From the NCBI RefSeq assembly GCF_000293865.2, contig NZ_ALKN02000004.1, forward strand, positions 124,001 to 188,000: 64,000 bases of DNA, in the 5' to 3' direction. This document shows positions 27,400 through 35,721 of the stretch, one piece after another; the stretch's first letter is position 1; every line of letters begins with the position of its first letter. This stretch comes from Limnohabitans sp. Rim28. Lineage in GTDB: Bacteria; Pseudomonadota; Gammaproteobacteria; Burkholderiales; Burkholderiaceae_C. Under the pieces are notes generated by a model that was not told the origin of the DNA, made no database searches, and saw only the letters and a program-made list of their open reading frames with translations. Both the position numbers and the translations under genes were made by a program.

Positions 27400-28322
27400 T
27401 GACTCCGTCTCCCTTGTCTGCATCGTTCGCCAAAGCCCTGGAGGCTGCGCAAGATGCTGCCGGATCGCAAAACCACCCGGCCAGCACACTGTATGTCGTC
27501 GCCACCCCGATTGGCAATCTGGCTGACATCAGCCTGCGCGCGCTGCATGTGTTGGCCAAAGTCGATGTGGTGGCTTGCGAAGACACCCGGCACACCCAGC
27601 AGCTGTTGCGCGCCTATGGCCTGGATCGCCCGAACGCACAGCTTTTGGCGGTGCACCAGCACAATGAGGCCGAAGCCGCGCAAAACGTTCTGCTTCGCTT
27701 GGCCCAAGGGGAGCGCGTGGCCTATGTGAGCGACGCCGGCACGCCCGCCATCAGCGACCCTGGCGCCCGACTGGTCGCGGTGGTGCGAGAAGCGGGTTAC
27801 CGGGTCTTGCCCTTGCCCGGGGCCAGCAGTGTGACCACCGCACTCAGCGCTTCGGGCATGACGGGCGATGATGGTTTTGTCTTCCGGGGCTTTTTGGCCA
27901 GCAAATCGGCGGAGCGGCAGCTCGCGGTGCAAGCTTTGGCGCAAGAATGCCGCGCCGTGGTGTTGCTGGAAGCACCCCATCGGATTGAAGCTTTGGCCCA
28001 AGCCTTGTCGGTGCTGGGCCAGCGCCGCATCACTGTGGGGCGCGAATTGACCAAGCAGTTTGAACAAATTGACACCTTGGCGGCGCAAGACTTGCCCGCT
28101 TGGTTCGCTGAAAAACCCGACCGCCAGCGCGGTGAGTTTGTGCTGGTGCTGCACAACGCCCCGGTGGCAGCATCCCAGGGTGAGGGACTTCGGGTTTTAC
28201 AAATATTGTTGCCCGAGCTGCCTCTGAAAACCGCCGTCAAACTGGCGGCGGAGATCACGGGCGAGTCCAAAAATCAGCTGTACGACCTGGCCCTGAGCCT
28301 GAAAAAAACGGAAGCGTCCTGA
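27399..28322 (+). CDS. rsmI: 16S rRNA (cytidine(1402)-2'-O)-methyltransferase
   Basis: A 307-residue tetrapyrrole-methylase-fold enzyme that 2'-O-methylates C1402 in the ribosomal P site. Motifs in order: LYVVATPIGNLADISLRALHVL, VACEDTRHTQQLL, VAYVSDAGTPAISDPG and LPGASSVTTALSASGM. The start appears to be TTG at 27399 with a GAGG box 7 bases upstream; no ATG exists near the expected N-terminus. It lies head-to-head with yraN, the two start codons sharing a base. Confidence 0.92.
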   Translation: MTPSPLSASFAKALEAAQDAAGSQNHPASTLYVVATPIGNLADISLRALHVLAKVDVVACEDTRHTQQLLRAYGLDRPNAQLLAVHQHNEAEAAQNVLLRLAQGERVAYVSDAGTPAISDPGARLVAVVREAGYRVLPLPGASSVTTALSASGMTGDDGFVFRGFLASKSAERQLAVQALAQECRAVVLLEAPHRIEALAQALSVLGQRRITVGRELTKQFEQIDTLAAQDLPAWFAEKPDRQRGEFVLVLHNAPVAASQGEGLRVLQILLPELPLKTAVKLAAEITGESKNQLYDLALSLKKTEAS

Positions 28323-28341
28323 CCTCCCTTGTCTGTCCGTT

Positions 28342-29001
28342 TTACCAACGCGCCCCAAAGGTGTCACGCAAATTTTGCAGTTCTTGTTCAGTCAGCGCAG
28401 TGGTTTGAGGCTGCAGCACCATCAAACGGGCCGTTTCTTCCAGTTCTTCCAAGGTGGCCATGGCCGCCCCCGGCGTGTCGTGCCACACATTGGGCCCCAG
28501 GCGCGGCAGCATCACGGCGCGGATGGGTGTGCCGCGCGCGGCGTATTGGGCAATGAGGTCGGCCACTTCTTGCGCCGCAGCGGGGCTGCCGGGGTGGTGA
28601 TAGGCCACGATCGGCACATGCCCGACTTTCATCACGAAATAAGGCGTGATGGGTGGCAGCAATTCTGGCCCGGCGGCATTCAAGCTGAGCGCCACGCAAT
28701 GCGTGCTGTGGGTGTGGATCACGCATCGCGTGGTCGGTGACTGCACCGTGGCCGCGCCATAAACTTGGCGGTGCATGGCGATCGTTTTGCTGGCTTTGTC
28801 ACCGCTGATTTGCTGGCCTTGCAAGTCCAATTTGGCCAAACGTGCGGGGTCCAGCCAGCCCAAACAAGCGTCGGTGGGGGTGATCAAGAACCCATCGTCC
28901 AGTCGCACGCTGATGTTGCCGGCCGTGGCATGCACGTAGCCCCGCGCAAACAGGCTTTGCCCGACACGGCAAATGTCTTCACGGGCTTGGGTTTCGTTCA
29001 T
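28342..29001 (-). CDS. Class II aldolase/adducin family protein (OtnC-like), third zinc ligand missing
   Basis: A 219-residue class II aldolase-fold protein most like the 3-oxo-tetronate 4-phosphate decarboxylase group (YgbL/OtnC): GYVHATAGNISVRLDDG, TPTDACLGWLDP, GDKASKT, the zinc pair in VIHTHSTH, and LEELEETARL near the end. Classical members have a third zinc His in an ANHGP motif. Here the equivalent stretch reads MLPRLGPNVW, so that His is Leu. The other motifs are intact and there is no frameshift. A changed metal site or reaction is possible, or this may be normal in a subgroup. It overlaps the upstream phosphatase gene by 4 bases. Confidence 0.75.
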   Translation of the reverse strand: MNETQAREDICRVGQSLFARGYVHATAGNISVRLDDGFLITPTDACLGWLDPARLAKLDLQGQQISGDKASKTIAMHRQVYGAATVQSPTTRCVIHTHSTHCVALSLNAAGPELLPPITPYFVMKVGHVPIVAYHHPGSPAAAQEVADLIAQYAARGTPIRAVMLPRLGPNVWHDTPGAAMATLEELEETARLMVLQPQTTALTEQELQNLRDTFGARW

Positions 29002-29765
29002 GGCTTGGCTCCAGTGTGTCCATCTTCCAGCAACAGTTCCTGCAAGGCTTGTGTTTCTTGGGGGCTCAGGCCAATGGCCCCGTGCAGATAGTTGCGCATG
29101 CCGCCGTGCTGGGCATCTACCGCGTCAAAAGCCGCCTGCAAAAACGCCGGTTGTACCTGCCACAACACTTTCATCACATGCGGATGGCCTTGACCTTCCA
29201 AGCGGGCATCGCGTTTGTAAAGCTGGTTGGTGAGCAAGTAATCGTGCTCGATGGTGGCGCGGTCCACACCCAGGGCCGACAGCAGCAGTGCGGCGGCAAA
29301 ACCCGTGCGGTCTTTGCCAGCGGTGCAGTGAAACACCTGCGGGTTGGGTTGTTCCAGCAGGTGCTTCAAAAAGCGACCGAAAGTATCCGCGTTGCGGTTC
29401 ACGAAATCCCGGTAGGTCTCGCGCATCAGGTCCACGGTTTCTTCGGTGGTGGGCACCACGCCCTGCGCCACCAGCGCTTGCATGCGTGCGATCACCGTGG
29501 GCTCGATGGGCAATGCCAAACGCTGGACCCCAGGAATCGCGTAGGGCGTGAGGGTGAATTCGCCCTTGCCCCGAAAGTCCAAGCTGTGCCGTACACCCAG
29601 CGCCTGTAATTGCAGGTGGTCTTCAGGGGTGAGCCCTGCCAAATGGTCTGAGCGGAAAACCTGGCCCCGCCGCACGCGGCGGCCCTCGGCGTTGCGGTAA
29701 CCGCCAAGATCACGAAAATTTGAGGCGCCTTGCAGCAGAGCAGGGGGTACCGGGTTCATGGCCAT
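28998..29765 (-). CDS. Tyrosine-protein phosphatase (DSP/PTP-LMW-unrelated, MptpB-like)
   Basis: A 255-residue phosphatase with the PTP loop HCTAGKDRTG (HCxxGxxR, nucleophilic Cys near residue 150) and an N-terminal NFRDLGGYRNAEGRRVRRGQVFRSDHL block. This is the pattern of the bacterial Y_phosphatase3 family that includes M. tuberculosis PtpB. It should hydrolyse phosphotyrosine, phosphoserine or phosphoinositides. Its stop overlaps the aldolase-like gene start, so the two form an operon. ATG at 29765 is used; a second ATG two codons in is equally plausible. Confidence 0.85.
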   Translation of the reverse strand: MAMNPVPPALLQGASNFRDLGGYRNAEGRRVRRGQVFRSDHLAGLTPEDHLQLQALGVRHSLDFRGKGEFTLTPYAIPGVQRLALPIEPTVIARMQALVAQGVVPTTEETVDLMRETYRDFVNRNADTFGRFLKHLLEQPNPQVFHCTAGKDRTGFAAALLLSALGVDRATIEHDYLLTNQLYKRDARLEGQGHPHVMKVLWQVQPAFLQAAFDAVDAQHGGMRNYLHGAIGLSPQETQALQELLLEDGHTGAKP

Positions 29766-29894
29766 CCAATCAACAATCCATTTGCTTCAAGCAAAGCGCT
29801 ATTGTCGTGTGCCCGCCAAGGGGCATCCGTTGCCCGATGCGACAAGCCCCTAGACAAGAGCCGACAGGTGGCACACGGCTTGCTTGTGGTGGTG

Positions 29895-31133
29895 ATGCAG
29901 CTCGAATCACCGCTTCCCTTGAACCCCACGCCCATCACCCCGGGACTCATGGCCGTCACCGACGCCTGGCGCAACCCCTTGGGCTTGATGCTGGCTTCGA
30001 CGGGCGAAGGGGTTTTCGGGGTGGATCTGGACGGACTGTGTGTCTTCATCAATCCGGCCGGGGCCCGCATGATTGGCCTGGAGTCTGAGCAGGTGCTGGG
30101 TCAGAACATGCACGTTCTGACGCACCATTCGCATGGGGACGGCGCGCACTACCCGATGGATGACTGTCCCATTTACAACGCTTTTCGAAAAGGCCAGCCT
30201 TGCCGCATCGACAGCGAGGTGTTCTGGCGGGCAGATGGCAGCAGCTTTCCGGTGGCGTATTCCAGCTACCCGGTGTTTGACCAGGGCGAGGTGCGCGGCG
30301 CGGTGGTGACCTTTGCAGACATCACCGAGCGAAAACACGCCGAAGACGCCTTGCACCAAGCCAAAAGCGAGTTGGAGCAGCGTGTGGCCGAACGCACCCA
30401 AGCGCTCGAAACCGCTTTGCAGCAATTGCGCGAGTTGGCCGCTTGGTCGGATGCCGTGCGAGAAGAAGAGCGCACCCGCATTGCCCGCGAGGTGCACGAC
30501 GAGTTGGGCAGCTTGCTGGTGGCACTCAAGATGGATGTGGGCTGGTTGGACAAGCGCTTGTCAGAACAAGGGCAACGCGTCGCCGTTCAGGCGCCCAACA
30601 CGCCAGAGACCATGAACGGGAAAATGCGCGAAAAGTGCCAAAACATGGGTCGCCTGATCGAAAACGCGGTGGTCAATGTGGGCCGCATCATCACCGACCT
30701 GCGCCCCAGCATCCTGGACCACCAAGGGCTGTGGGGCGCTTTGGAATGGCAAGCGCAAGAGTTCGTGCAGTCGGCCGAACAAGAACTCAAATGGTGCATG
30801 GACGTGGACGAGCAGCGCGTGTTGCCCGAGCCCATGGCCATGGCGGTGTTCCGCATTTTTCAGGAGATGCTGAGCAACGTGGGTCGCCATGCCCGTGCCC
30901 GAACTGTGGACGTGGACATGGTGGAGCGTGAGGGCTGGTTGCACCTGTCGGTGGAAGACGACGGTTGCGGTGCCTTGGCGCAGGCTTTCGAGTCTGCACA
31001 GGCCTACGGCATCATGGGCATGCGCGAGCGGGCACGGCATTTTGGCGGTGAGATTGACATCGACAGCCAACCTGGCCGAGGCACCCGCATGCGCTTGTCC
31101 ATGCCCTTGCCCCATGACGGGGAGGCGCCATGA
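29895..31133 (+). CDS. PAS-domain sensor histidine kinase (NarL-type HisKA_3)
   Basis: A soluble sensor kinase of about 412 residues. A PAS domain (about 25-145) with ASTGEGVFGVDLDGLCVFIN leads through a coiled-coil linker (DALHQAKSELEQRVAERTQALE) to a HisKA_3 domain with the phosphoacceptor His201 in RIAREVHDELG, then a HATPase domain with N box QEMLSNVGRHARA and G boxes VEDDGCG and GIMGMRERARHFGG. No membrane segment is visible, so the signal is cytoplasmic. The response regulator overlaps its stop by 4 bases. The start is uncertain because no clear ribosome-binding site precedes 29895 and the frame is open back to 29730. Confidence 0.88.
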   Translation: MQLESPLPLNPTPITPGLMAVTDAWRNPLGLMLASTGEGVFGVDLDGLCVFINPAGARMIGLESEQVLGQNMHVLTHHSHGDGAHYPMDDCPIYNAFRKGQPCRIDSEVFWRADGSSFPVAYSSYPVFDQGEVRGAVVTFADITERKHAEDALHQAKSELEQRVAERTQALETALQQLRELAAWSDAVREEERTRIAREVHDELGSLLVALKMDVGWLDKRLSEQGQRVAVQAPNTPETMNGKMREKCQNMGRLIENAVVNVGRIITDLRPSILDHQGLWGALEWQAQEFVQSAEQELKWCMDVDEQRVLPEPMAMAVFRIFQEMLSNVGRHARARTVDVDMVEREGWLHLSVEDDGCGALAQAFESAQAYGIMGMRERARHFGGEIDIDSQPGRGTRMRLSMPLPHDGEAP

Positions 31134-31798
31134 CTGGAACGGTCCGCGTGCTGTTGGGCGATGACCACAAGATCGTGCGCGAAGGTCTGAAAATGGTGCT
31201 GGCAGATGACCCGAGCCTGCAGGTGGTGGCCGAGGCCGATACGGGCCCTGGGGTGCTGGCCGCCGTGCAAACGCTGCAAGGTCCGCAAGGCATCGACGTG
31301 GTCTTGCTCGACATCGCCATGCCCGGCATGGACGGCCTGGACGTGTTGCAAAACCTGCGGCGTGACTGGCCCGGCCTGCCCGTGCTGATGCTCAGCACCT
31401 ATCCCGAAAAGCAATATGCGGTGCGCTGCATCCAGCTGGGTGCATCGGGGTATCTGAACAAAAGCACCGACACCGACGCCTTGATGGGCGCACTGCGGCG
31501 CGTGTCTGCAGGTGGCATGCACGTCTCGCCCGCCACGGCCGAGGCGCTGGCCAGCTTGGTCAGCCCGGGCCGCACCAAAAGCGGGATCGAATTGCTCTCG
31601 CACCGCGAGCACCAGGTTTACCTTTTGTTGACGCAAGGCCACACCGTGAGCGAAATTGGTGCACAACTGAGCCTGGCCCCCAATACGGTGAGCACATACC
31701 GTGCACGCATCCTGGAAAAGACGGGCACCAAAAACGATGTGGAGCTGGCTTTGTACGCGCAAAGCCTGAGCGGGGCACAGGGCAGCCCCTTCGGTTGA
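31130..31798 (+). CDS. LuxR/NarL-family response regulator
   Basis: A 222-residue response regulator: receiver domain (about 5-125) with acidic pocket LLGDDHK, phosphoacceptor Asp61 in VVLLDIAMPGMDG and Lys in GYLNKST, then a LuxR-type helix-turn-helix (about 150-215; ELLSHREHQVYLLLTQGHTVSEI...TVSTYRARI). ATG overlaps the kinase stop (ATGA), so both are made together. The cyanate/nitrate transporter operon starts 161 bases downstream, with an 18-bp perfect palindrome between, which makes that operon the likely target. Confidence 0.92.
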   Translation: MTGTVRVLLGDDHKIVREGLKMVLADDPSLQVVAEADTGPGVLAAVQTLQGPQGIDVVLLDIAMPGMDGLDVLQNLRRDWPGLPVLMLSTYPEKQYAVRCIQLGASGYLNKSTDTDALMGALRRVSAGGMHVSPATAEALASLVSPGRTKSGIELLSHREHQVYLLLTQGHTVSEIGAQLSLAPNTVSTYRARILEKTGTKNDVELALYAQSLSGAQGSPFG

Positions 31799-31826
31799 GG
31801 CGCTGGCATGGCATGGCCGTGGGTTT

Positions 31827-31844
31827 TGTAGGGCCAGCCCTACA
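31827..31844. promoter_or_regulatory. 18-bp palindrome, candidate response-regulator site before the cyanate operon
   Basis: TGTAGGGCCAGCCCTACA is a perfect inverted repeat of 8-base arms around a 2-base centre. It sits 28 bases after the response-regulator stop and 115 bases before the transporter start, a normal place for activator binding. The arms run GTA...TAC from outside, opposite to the classic NarL 7-2-7 site, so it is not simply a NarL box. A short transcript-ending hairpin is an alternative, but no T-tract follows. Confidence 0.5.
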
Positions 31845-31959
31845 CCGCATCGACAGTCGCCCCACTGAATGCAGCCGTGGGCTGCCGATGACCTGCATTC
31901 CAGCATTTCTGGCCCACAGCTTGCATAGACCTGAGCATCTTCAACAAAGCGAGCTAGCC

Positions 31960-33366
31960 ATGTCTGAATTTTTTGACCCGTACAACGCCGACCGCCCCCT
32001 GATGCTCAAGTGCAGCTGCGGCCGCGACCATTCGCCTGCCGATCACCACGCCGCGGTCGCTGCCGATGCCGCTGCTGCAAAACTGCGCGCCCGGTCGGAG
32101 ACCGCCGAGTTCGAAGCCTACAGCCAGGAGTTCATCGAAGCGACCTTGGTCAAGGCCTTATTTCCACAGGACCAAGAGCGCCGCATGTTCTTGCGTGCCG
32201 TGGGCAAAAAGACCGCCATGGCCGCCATTGCCAGCGTGTTGCCCGTGGCCAGCTTGCAGGCCTTGGCGCAAAGCAAAGGCCCCTTGGAAAAAACCAACCT
32301 CAAGATCGGCTTCATCCCAATCACTTGTGCCACGCCGCTCATCATGGCCGAGCCGCTGGGCTTCTACCAAAAGCAGGGCCTGAACGTCGAAGTGACCAAG
32401 ACCGCAGGCTGGGCCTTGATCCGCGACAAGATGATCAACAAGGAATACGACGCCACGCATTTTCTGTCGCCCATGCCCTTGGCCATCAGCATGGGGCTGG
32501 GTGCCAGCGCCACGCCCATGAACGTGGCCACCATCCAGAACATCAACGGCCAGGCCATCACCTTGGCTGTCAAGCACAAGAACAACCGCGATCCGAAGAA
32601 CTGGAAGGGCTTCAAGTTTGCGGTGCCCTTCGATTACTCGATGCACAACTTCTTGCTGCGCTACTACCTGGCCGAAAACGGCATCAACCCCGACACCGAT
32701 GTGCAAATCCGTGTGGTGCCGCCGCCAGAGATGGTGGCCAACTTGCGCTCGGGCAACATCGACGGCTTCCTCGGTCCCGATCCCTTCAACCAGCGTGCGG
32801 TGTTCGACGAAGTCGGCTTCATCCACCTGCTGACCAAAGACCTGTGGAATGGCCACCCCTGCTGCGCCTTTGGCACCAGCACCGAATTCATTCAAAAGAA
32901 TCCCAACACCTTTGCTGCCCTTTACCGTGCGGTGCTCACAGCCGCTGCCATGGCGCGCCAGCCCGGCAACCGCGAGTTGATCGCCAAGGTGATTTCGCCA
33001 GCGCAGTACCTGAACCAACCCGAGGCGGTGATTGCCCAGGTGTTGACGGGCAAGTTTGCCGACGGCTTGGGCAAGGTGCAAAACGTGCCCGACCGTGCCG
33101 ACTTTGATCCGATGCCATGGCAGAGCATGGCGGTGTGGATGCTCACGCAAATGAAGCGTTGGGGCTATGTGAAAGGCGATGTGGATTACAGGCAAATCGC
33201 CGAGAAGGTGTTCCTCATCACCGATGCGCGCAAGCACATGAAAGAGCTGGGCCACAGCTTTGCCGCCACCACGCCTTACCCGAAGTACAAGATCATGGGC
33301 AAAGAGTTTGACCCCGCCAAGCCTGAGGACTACATCAAGAGCTTCGCGATCAACAAGATGGGCTGA
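31960..33366 (+). CDS. Nitrate/cyanate ABC transporter substrate-binding protein (NrtA/CmpA family) with N-terminal extension
   Basis: A 468-residue NrtA/CmpA-type receptor. The mature binding domain begins near residue 105 (LKIGFIPITCATPLIMAEPLGFYQKQG) and continues through WKGFKFAVPFDYSMHNFLLRYY and GFLGPDPFNQRAVFDEVGFIH. A twin-arginine-like signal (ERRMFLRAVGKKTAMA, residues 73-88, then a hydrophobic stretch ending ALAQ) is internal, preceded by about 72 hydrophilic residues with a CxC motif (KCSCGRDH, residues 17-24). Permease, ATPase and cyanase follow, so cyanate and/or nitrate is the likely ligand. Confidence 0.88.
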   Translation: MSEFFDPYNADRPLMLKCSCGRDHSPADHHAAVAADAAAAKLRARSETAEFEAYSQEFIEATLVKALFPQDQERRMFLRAVGKKTAMAAIASVLPVASLQALAQSKGPLEKTNLKIGFIPITCATPLIMAEPLGFYQKQGLNVEVTKTAGWALIRDKMINKEYDATHFLSPMPLAISMGLGASATPMNVATIQNINGQAITLAVKHKNNRDPKNWKGFKFAVPFDYSMHNFLLRYYLAENGINPDTDVQIRVVPPPEMVANLRSGNIDGFLGPDPFNQRAVFDEVGFIHLLTKDLWNGHPCCAFGTSTEFIQKNPNTFAALYRAVLTAAAMARQPGNRELIAKVISPAQYLNQPEAVIAQVLTGKFADGLGKVQNVPDRADFDPMPWQSMAVWMLTQMKRWGYVKGDVDYRQIAEKVFLITDARKHMKELGHSFAATTPYPKYKIMGKEFDPAKPEDYIKSFAINKMG

Positions 33367-33371
33367 GGCAC

Positions 33372-34238
33372 ATGAAAACCACGCACCTCAATTTGCGCGC
33401 GGCCATGGTCTCGCTGCTCATGTTCCTGGTTTTTCTGGGGGCGTGGCAACTGTCTGCCACCGCCCCCACGGTGGCCGGCGCTGCCAAGGTGGGCATGACG
33501 GCCGAAGAGATCGAATACCAAAAGATGATGGGCAAAGATCCTGGCGCGGTCAAAAGCACCGGGTTTCCGCCGCCCCTTGAAGTGGGCAAGGCCATGATCG
33601 GCCATCTGGCCGATCCTTTCTATGACAAAGGCCCCAACGACAAAGGCATCGGCATCCAATTGGCGCATTCGCTGGGTCGTGTGGCCCTGGGTTTTTTCCT
33701 GGCCGTGCTGGTGGCCTTGCCGGTGGGCTTCATGATTGGCATGTCGCCCCTCATGCGCAAGGCGTTTGACCCCTTCATCCAGGTGCTCAAACCCATCAGC
33801 CCGCTGGCTTGGATGCCGCTGGCGCTGTACACCCTCAAAGACTCCGAGGTCAGCGGCATCTTCGTCATCTTCATCTGCTCGGTCTGGCCCATGCTCATCA
33901 ACACCGCTTTTGGGGTGGCTGCGGTCAAGCGCGAATGGCTCAACGTGGCCAGCACGCTGGAAGTGCAGCCGCTGCGCAAGGCCTTCTTGGTGATCTTGCC
34001 TGCAGCGGCCCCCACCATCGTCACCGGCATGCGCATCAGCATGGGCATCGCCTGGCTGGTGATCGTGGCCGCCGAAATGCTGGTGGGCGGCACGGGTGTG
34101 GGCTACTTCGTGTGGAACGAGTGGAACAACCTCTCGCTGGTGAATGTGATTTTTGCGGTGCTGGTGATCGGTGTGGTCGGCATGTTGCTGGACTTGGCAT
34201 TTGCCCAAGTACAAAAGGCGGTGACCTATGTGGAGTGA
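33372..34238 (+). CDS. Nitrate/cyanate ABC transporter permease (NrtB/CynB family)
   Basis: A 288-residue inner-membrane permease with one N-terminal span, a loop of about 60 residues, then five or so spans forming the BPD_transp_1 domain. The NrtB-like coupling region (EWLNVASTLEVQPLRKAFLVILPAAAPTI, EAA-type loop) is clear. It lies 5 bases after the binding-protein gene and overlaps the ATPase gene by 11 bases, so the transporter is one operon. Confidence 0.92.
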   Translation: MKTTHLNLRAAMVSLLMFLVFLGAWQLSATAPTVAGAAKVGMTAEEIEYQKMMGKDPGAVKSTGFPPPLEVGKAMIGHLADPFYDKGPNDKGIGIQLAHSLGRVALGFFLAVLVALPVGFMIGMSPLMRKAFDPFIQVLKPISPLAWMPLALYTLKDSEVSGIFVIFICSVWPMLINTAFGVAAVKREWLNVASTLEVQPLRKAFLVILPAAAPTIVTGMRISMGIAWLVIVAAEMLVGGTGVGYFVWNEWNNLSLVNVIFAVLVIGVVGMLLDLAFAQVQKAVTYVE

Positions 34239-35136
34239 CACCAGTCAACGCGAATGGGCCGCACCCAGCGCACCGATGCCTGTGGCCTCTGCGGTCGCAA
34301 TTTCACCCGACATTTCTGCATTGCAACCCAAGGCCCAAGCCATGACCGCTTTCCTCAAGATCGAAAAACTGGGCAAGGCCTACCAAAGCGACAAGCCGGT
34401 GTTTTCGGATGTGTCTTTCACCATCGACAAGGGTGAGTTTGTCTGCATCATCGGCCACTCGGGCTGCGGCAAGACCACCATCCTGAACGTGTTGGCGGGT
34501 CTGGACACGGCCAGCACGGGCCACGCCTTCATGGATGGGCGCGAGATCGCAGGCCCGAGCCTTGAGCGCGGGGTGGTGTTCCAAAGCCATGCGCTCATGC
34601 CCTGGCTCACGGTGCGGCAAAACATCGCGTTTGCTGTTCGGTCCAAGTGGCCCGAGTGGAAGGCGCCGCAGGTCAATCTGCATGTGGAAAAACACGTCGG
34701 CATGGTCGGCTTGCTGCACGCCATCGACAAAAAACCCAGCCAGCTCTCGGGCGGCATGAAGCAGCGCGTGGGCATCGCCCGTGCCTTTGCCATCCAGCCC
34801 AAGATGCTGCTGCTCGACGAGCCTTTTGGCGCGCTCGATGCGCTCACGCGCGGCACCATCCAGGATGAGCTGATGACCATCGTGCGCCAGACACAGCAAA
34901 CCGTCTTCATGATCACGCACGACGTTGACGAGGCCATTTTGTTGTCCGACCGCATCTTGCTCATGAGCAACGGCAACGACTCAGTCGGCGGCTATGTGCC
35001 CGGTGGCCTGGCCGAAGTGGTGGTCAACCCACTGCCGCGTGAACGCACGCGTGCCCAGCTGCACCACCTGAGTGGCTACTACGACATGCGCAACCACATC
35101 GTCGACTTTTTGGTGTCCCGCGCCAAAGCCCATTGA
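34228..35136 (+). CDS. Nitrate/cyanate ABC transporter ATP-binding protein (NrtD/CynD family)
   Basis: A 302-residue ABC ATPase: Walker A GHSGCGKTT, Q-loop VVFQSHALMPWLT, signature LSGGMKQRVGIARA, Walker B MLLLDEPFGALDALT and H-loop MITHDVDEAI. It energises the NrtB-type permease. About 35 residues precede the conserved start (MTAFLKIEKLGKAYQ), so an internal ATG near 34341 could be the real start; 34228 is kept because it overlaps the permease gene, as coupled genes often do. Confidence 0.93.
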   Translation: MWSDTSQREWAAPSAPMPVASAVAISPDISALQPKAQAMTAFLKIEKLGKAYQSDKPVFSDVSFTIDKGEFVCIIGHSGCGKTTILNVLAGLDTASTGHAFMDGREIAGPSLERGVVFQSHALMPWLTVRQNIAFAVRSKWPEWKAPQVNLHVEKHVGMVGLLHAIDKKPSQLSGGMKQRVGIARAFAIQPKMLLLDEPFGALDALTRGTIQDELMTIVRQTQQTVFMITHDVDEAILLSDRILLMSNGNDSVGGYVPGGLAEVVVNPLPRERTRAQLHHLSGYYDMRNHIVDFLVSRAKAH

Positions 35137-35176
35137 TTCCCCCATTTTTTTCAATCAACCCCTCAAGAGGTCTTTC

Positions 35177-35620
35177 ATGAACCGTTTAGAAGTCACCGAA
35201 AAAATCATCACCACCAAAGTGGCCAAAGGCATCAAGTGGAGCGACGTCGCCGACAAAGTCGGCCTGTCCAAAGAATGGGTCACCGCCGGGTGCCTGGGCC
35301 AGATGACCTTTGACGCCAAGCAGGCCAAAATCATCGGCAAGATCTTTGGCCTGAGCGCCGACGAGATCAAGTGGCTGCAAGTCGTGCCCTACAAAGGCTC
35401 GCTGCCCAGCCAAGTGCCCACCGACCCGCTGATTTACCGCTGGTACGAGATCGTGAGCGTGTACGGCACCACCATCAAAGAGCTGATTCACGAAGAATTT
35501 GGCGACGGCATCATGAGCGCCATCGACTTCAGCATGGACATCGTGCGCCAACCCGACCCCAAGGGCGACCGGGTGAATGTGGTGTTATCGGGCAAGTTCT
35601 TGCCGTACAAGCAGTACTGA
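35177..35620 (+). CDS. cynS: Cyanate hydratase (cyanase)
   Basis: A 147-residue cyanase converting cyanate and bicarbonate to ammonia and CO2. The N-terminal helical half (EVTEKIITTKVAKGIKWSDVADKVG) and the catalytic C-terminal half are complete. Arg88, Glu91 (YRWYEIVSVYGTTIKELI) and Ser114 (GIMSAIDF) match the E. coli catalytic triad Arg96, Glu99 and Ser122. An AGAGG box lies 6 bases before the ATG. As the last gene of the transporter operon it indicates that cyanate is imported and used as nitrogen, or detoxified. Confidence 0.96.
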   Translation: MNRLEVTEKIITTKVAKGIKWSDVADKVGLSKEWVTAGCLGQMTFDAKQAKIIGKIFGLSADEIKWLQVVPYKGSLPSQVPTDPLIYRWYEIVSVYGTTIKELIHEEFGDGIMSAIDFSMDIVRQPDPKGDRVNVVLSGKFLPYKQY

Positions 35621-35642
35621 CCTTTCACTGGCAAGGGCAACC

Positions 35643-35662
35643 CAGCCAGATCGGTCTGGCTG
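35643..35662. repeat. Inverted repeat after cynS
   Basis: CAGCCAGA-TCGG-TCTGGCTG forms a perfect 8-bp hairpin with a tetraloop, 22 bases after the cynS stop. No T-tract follows, so it is at most a weak or Rho-assisted 3' end for the cyanate operon. Confidence 0.45.
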
Positions 35663-35721
35663 CCCAAACACCCTCAGACAAGACGGTTTTTAGCCTTTGT
35701 AGGCGGTTAAAATGCACGCTT

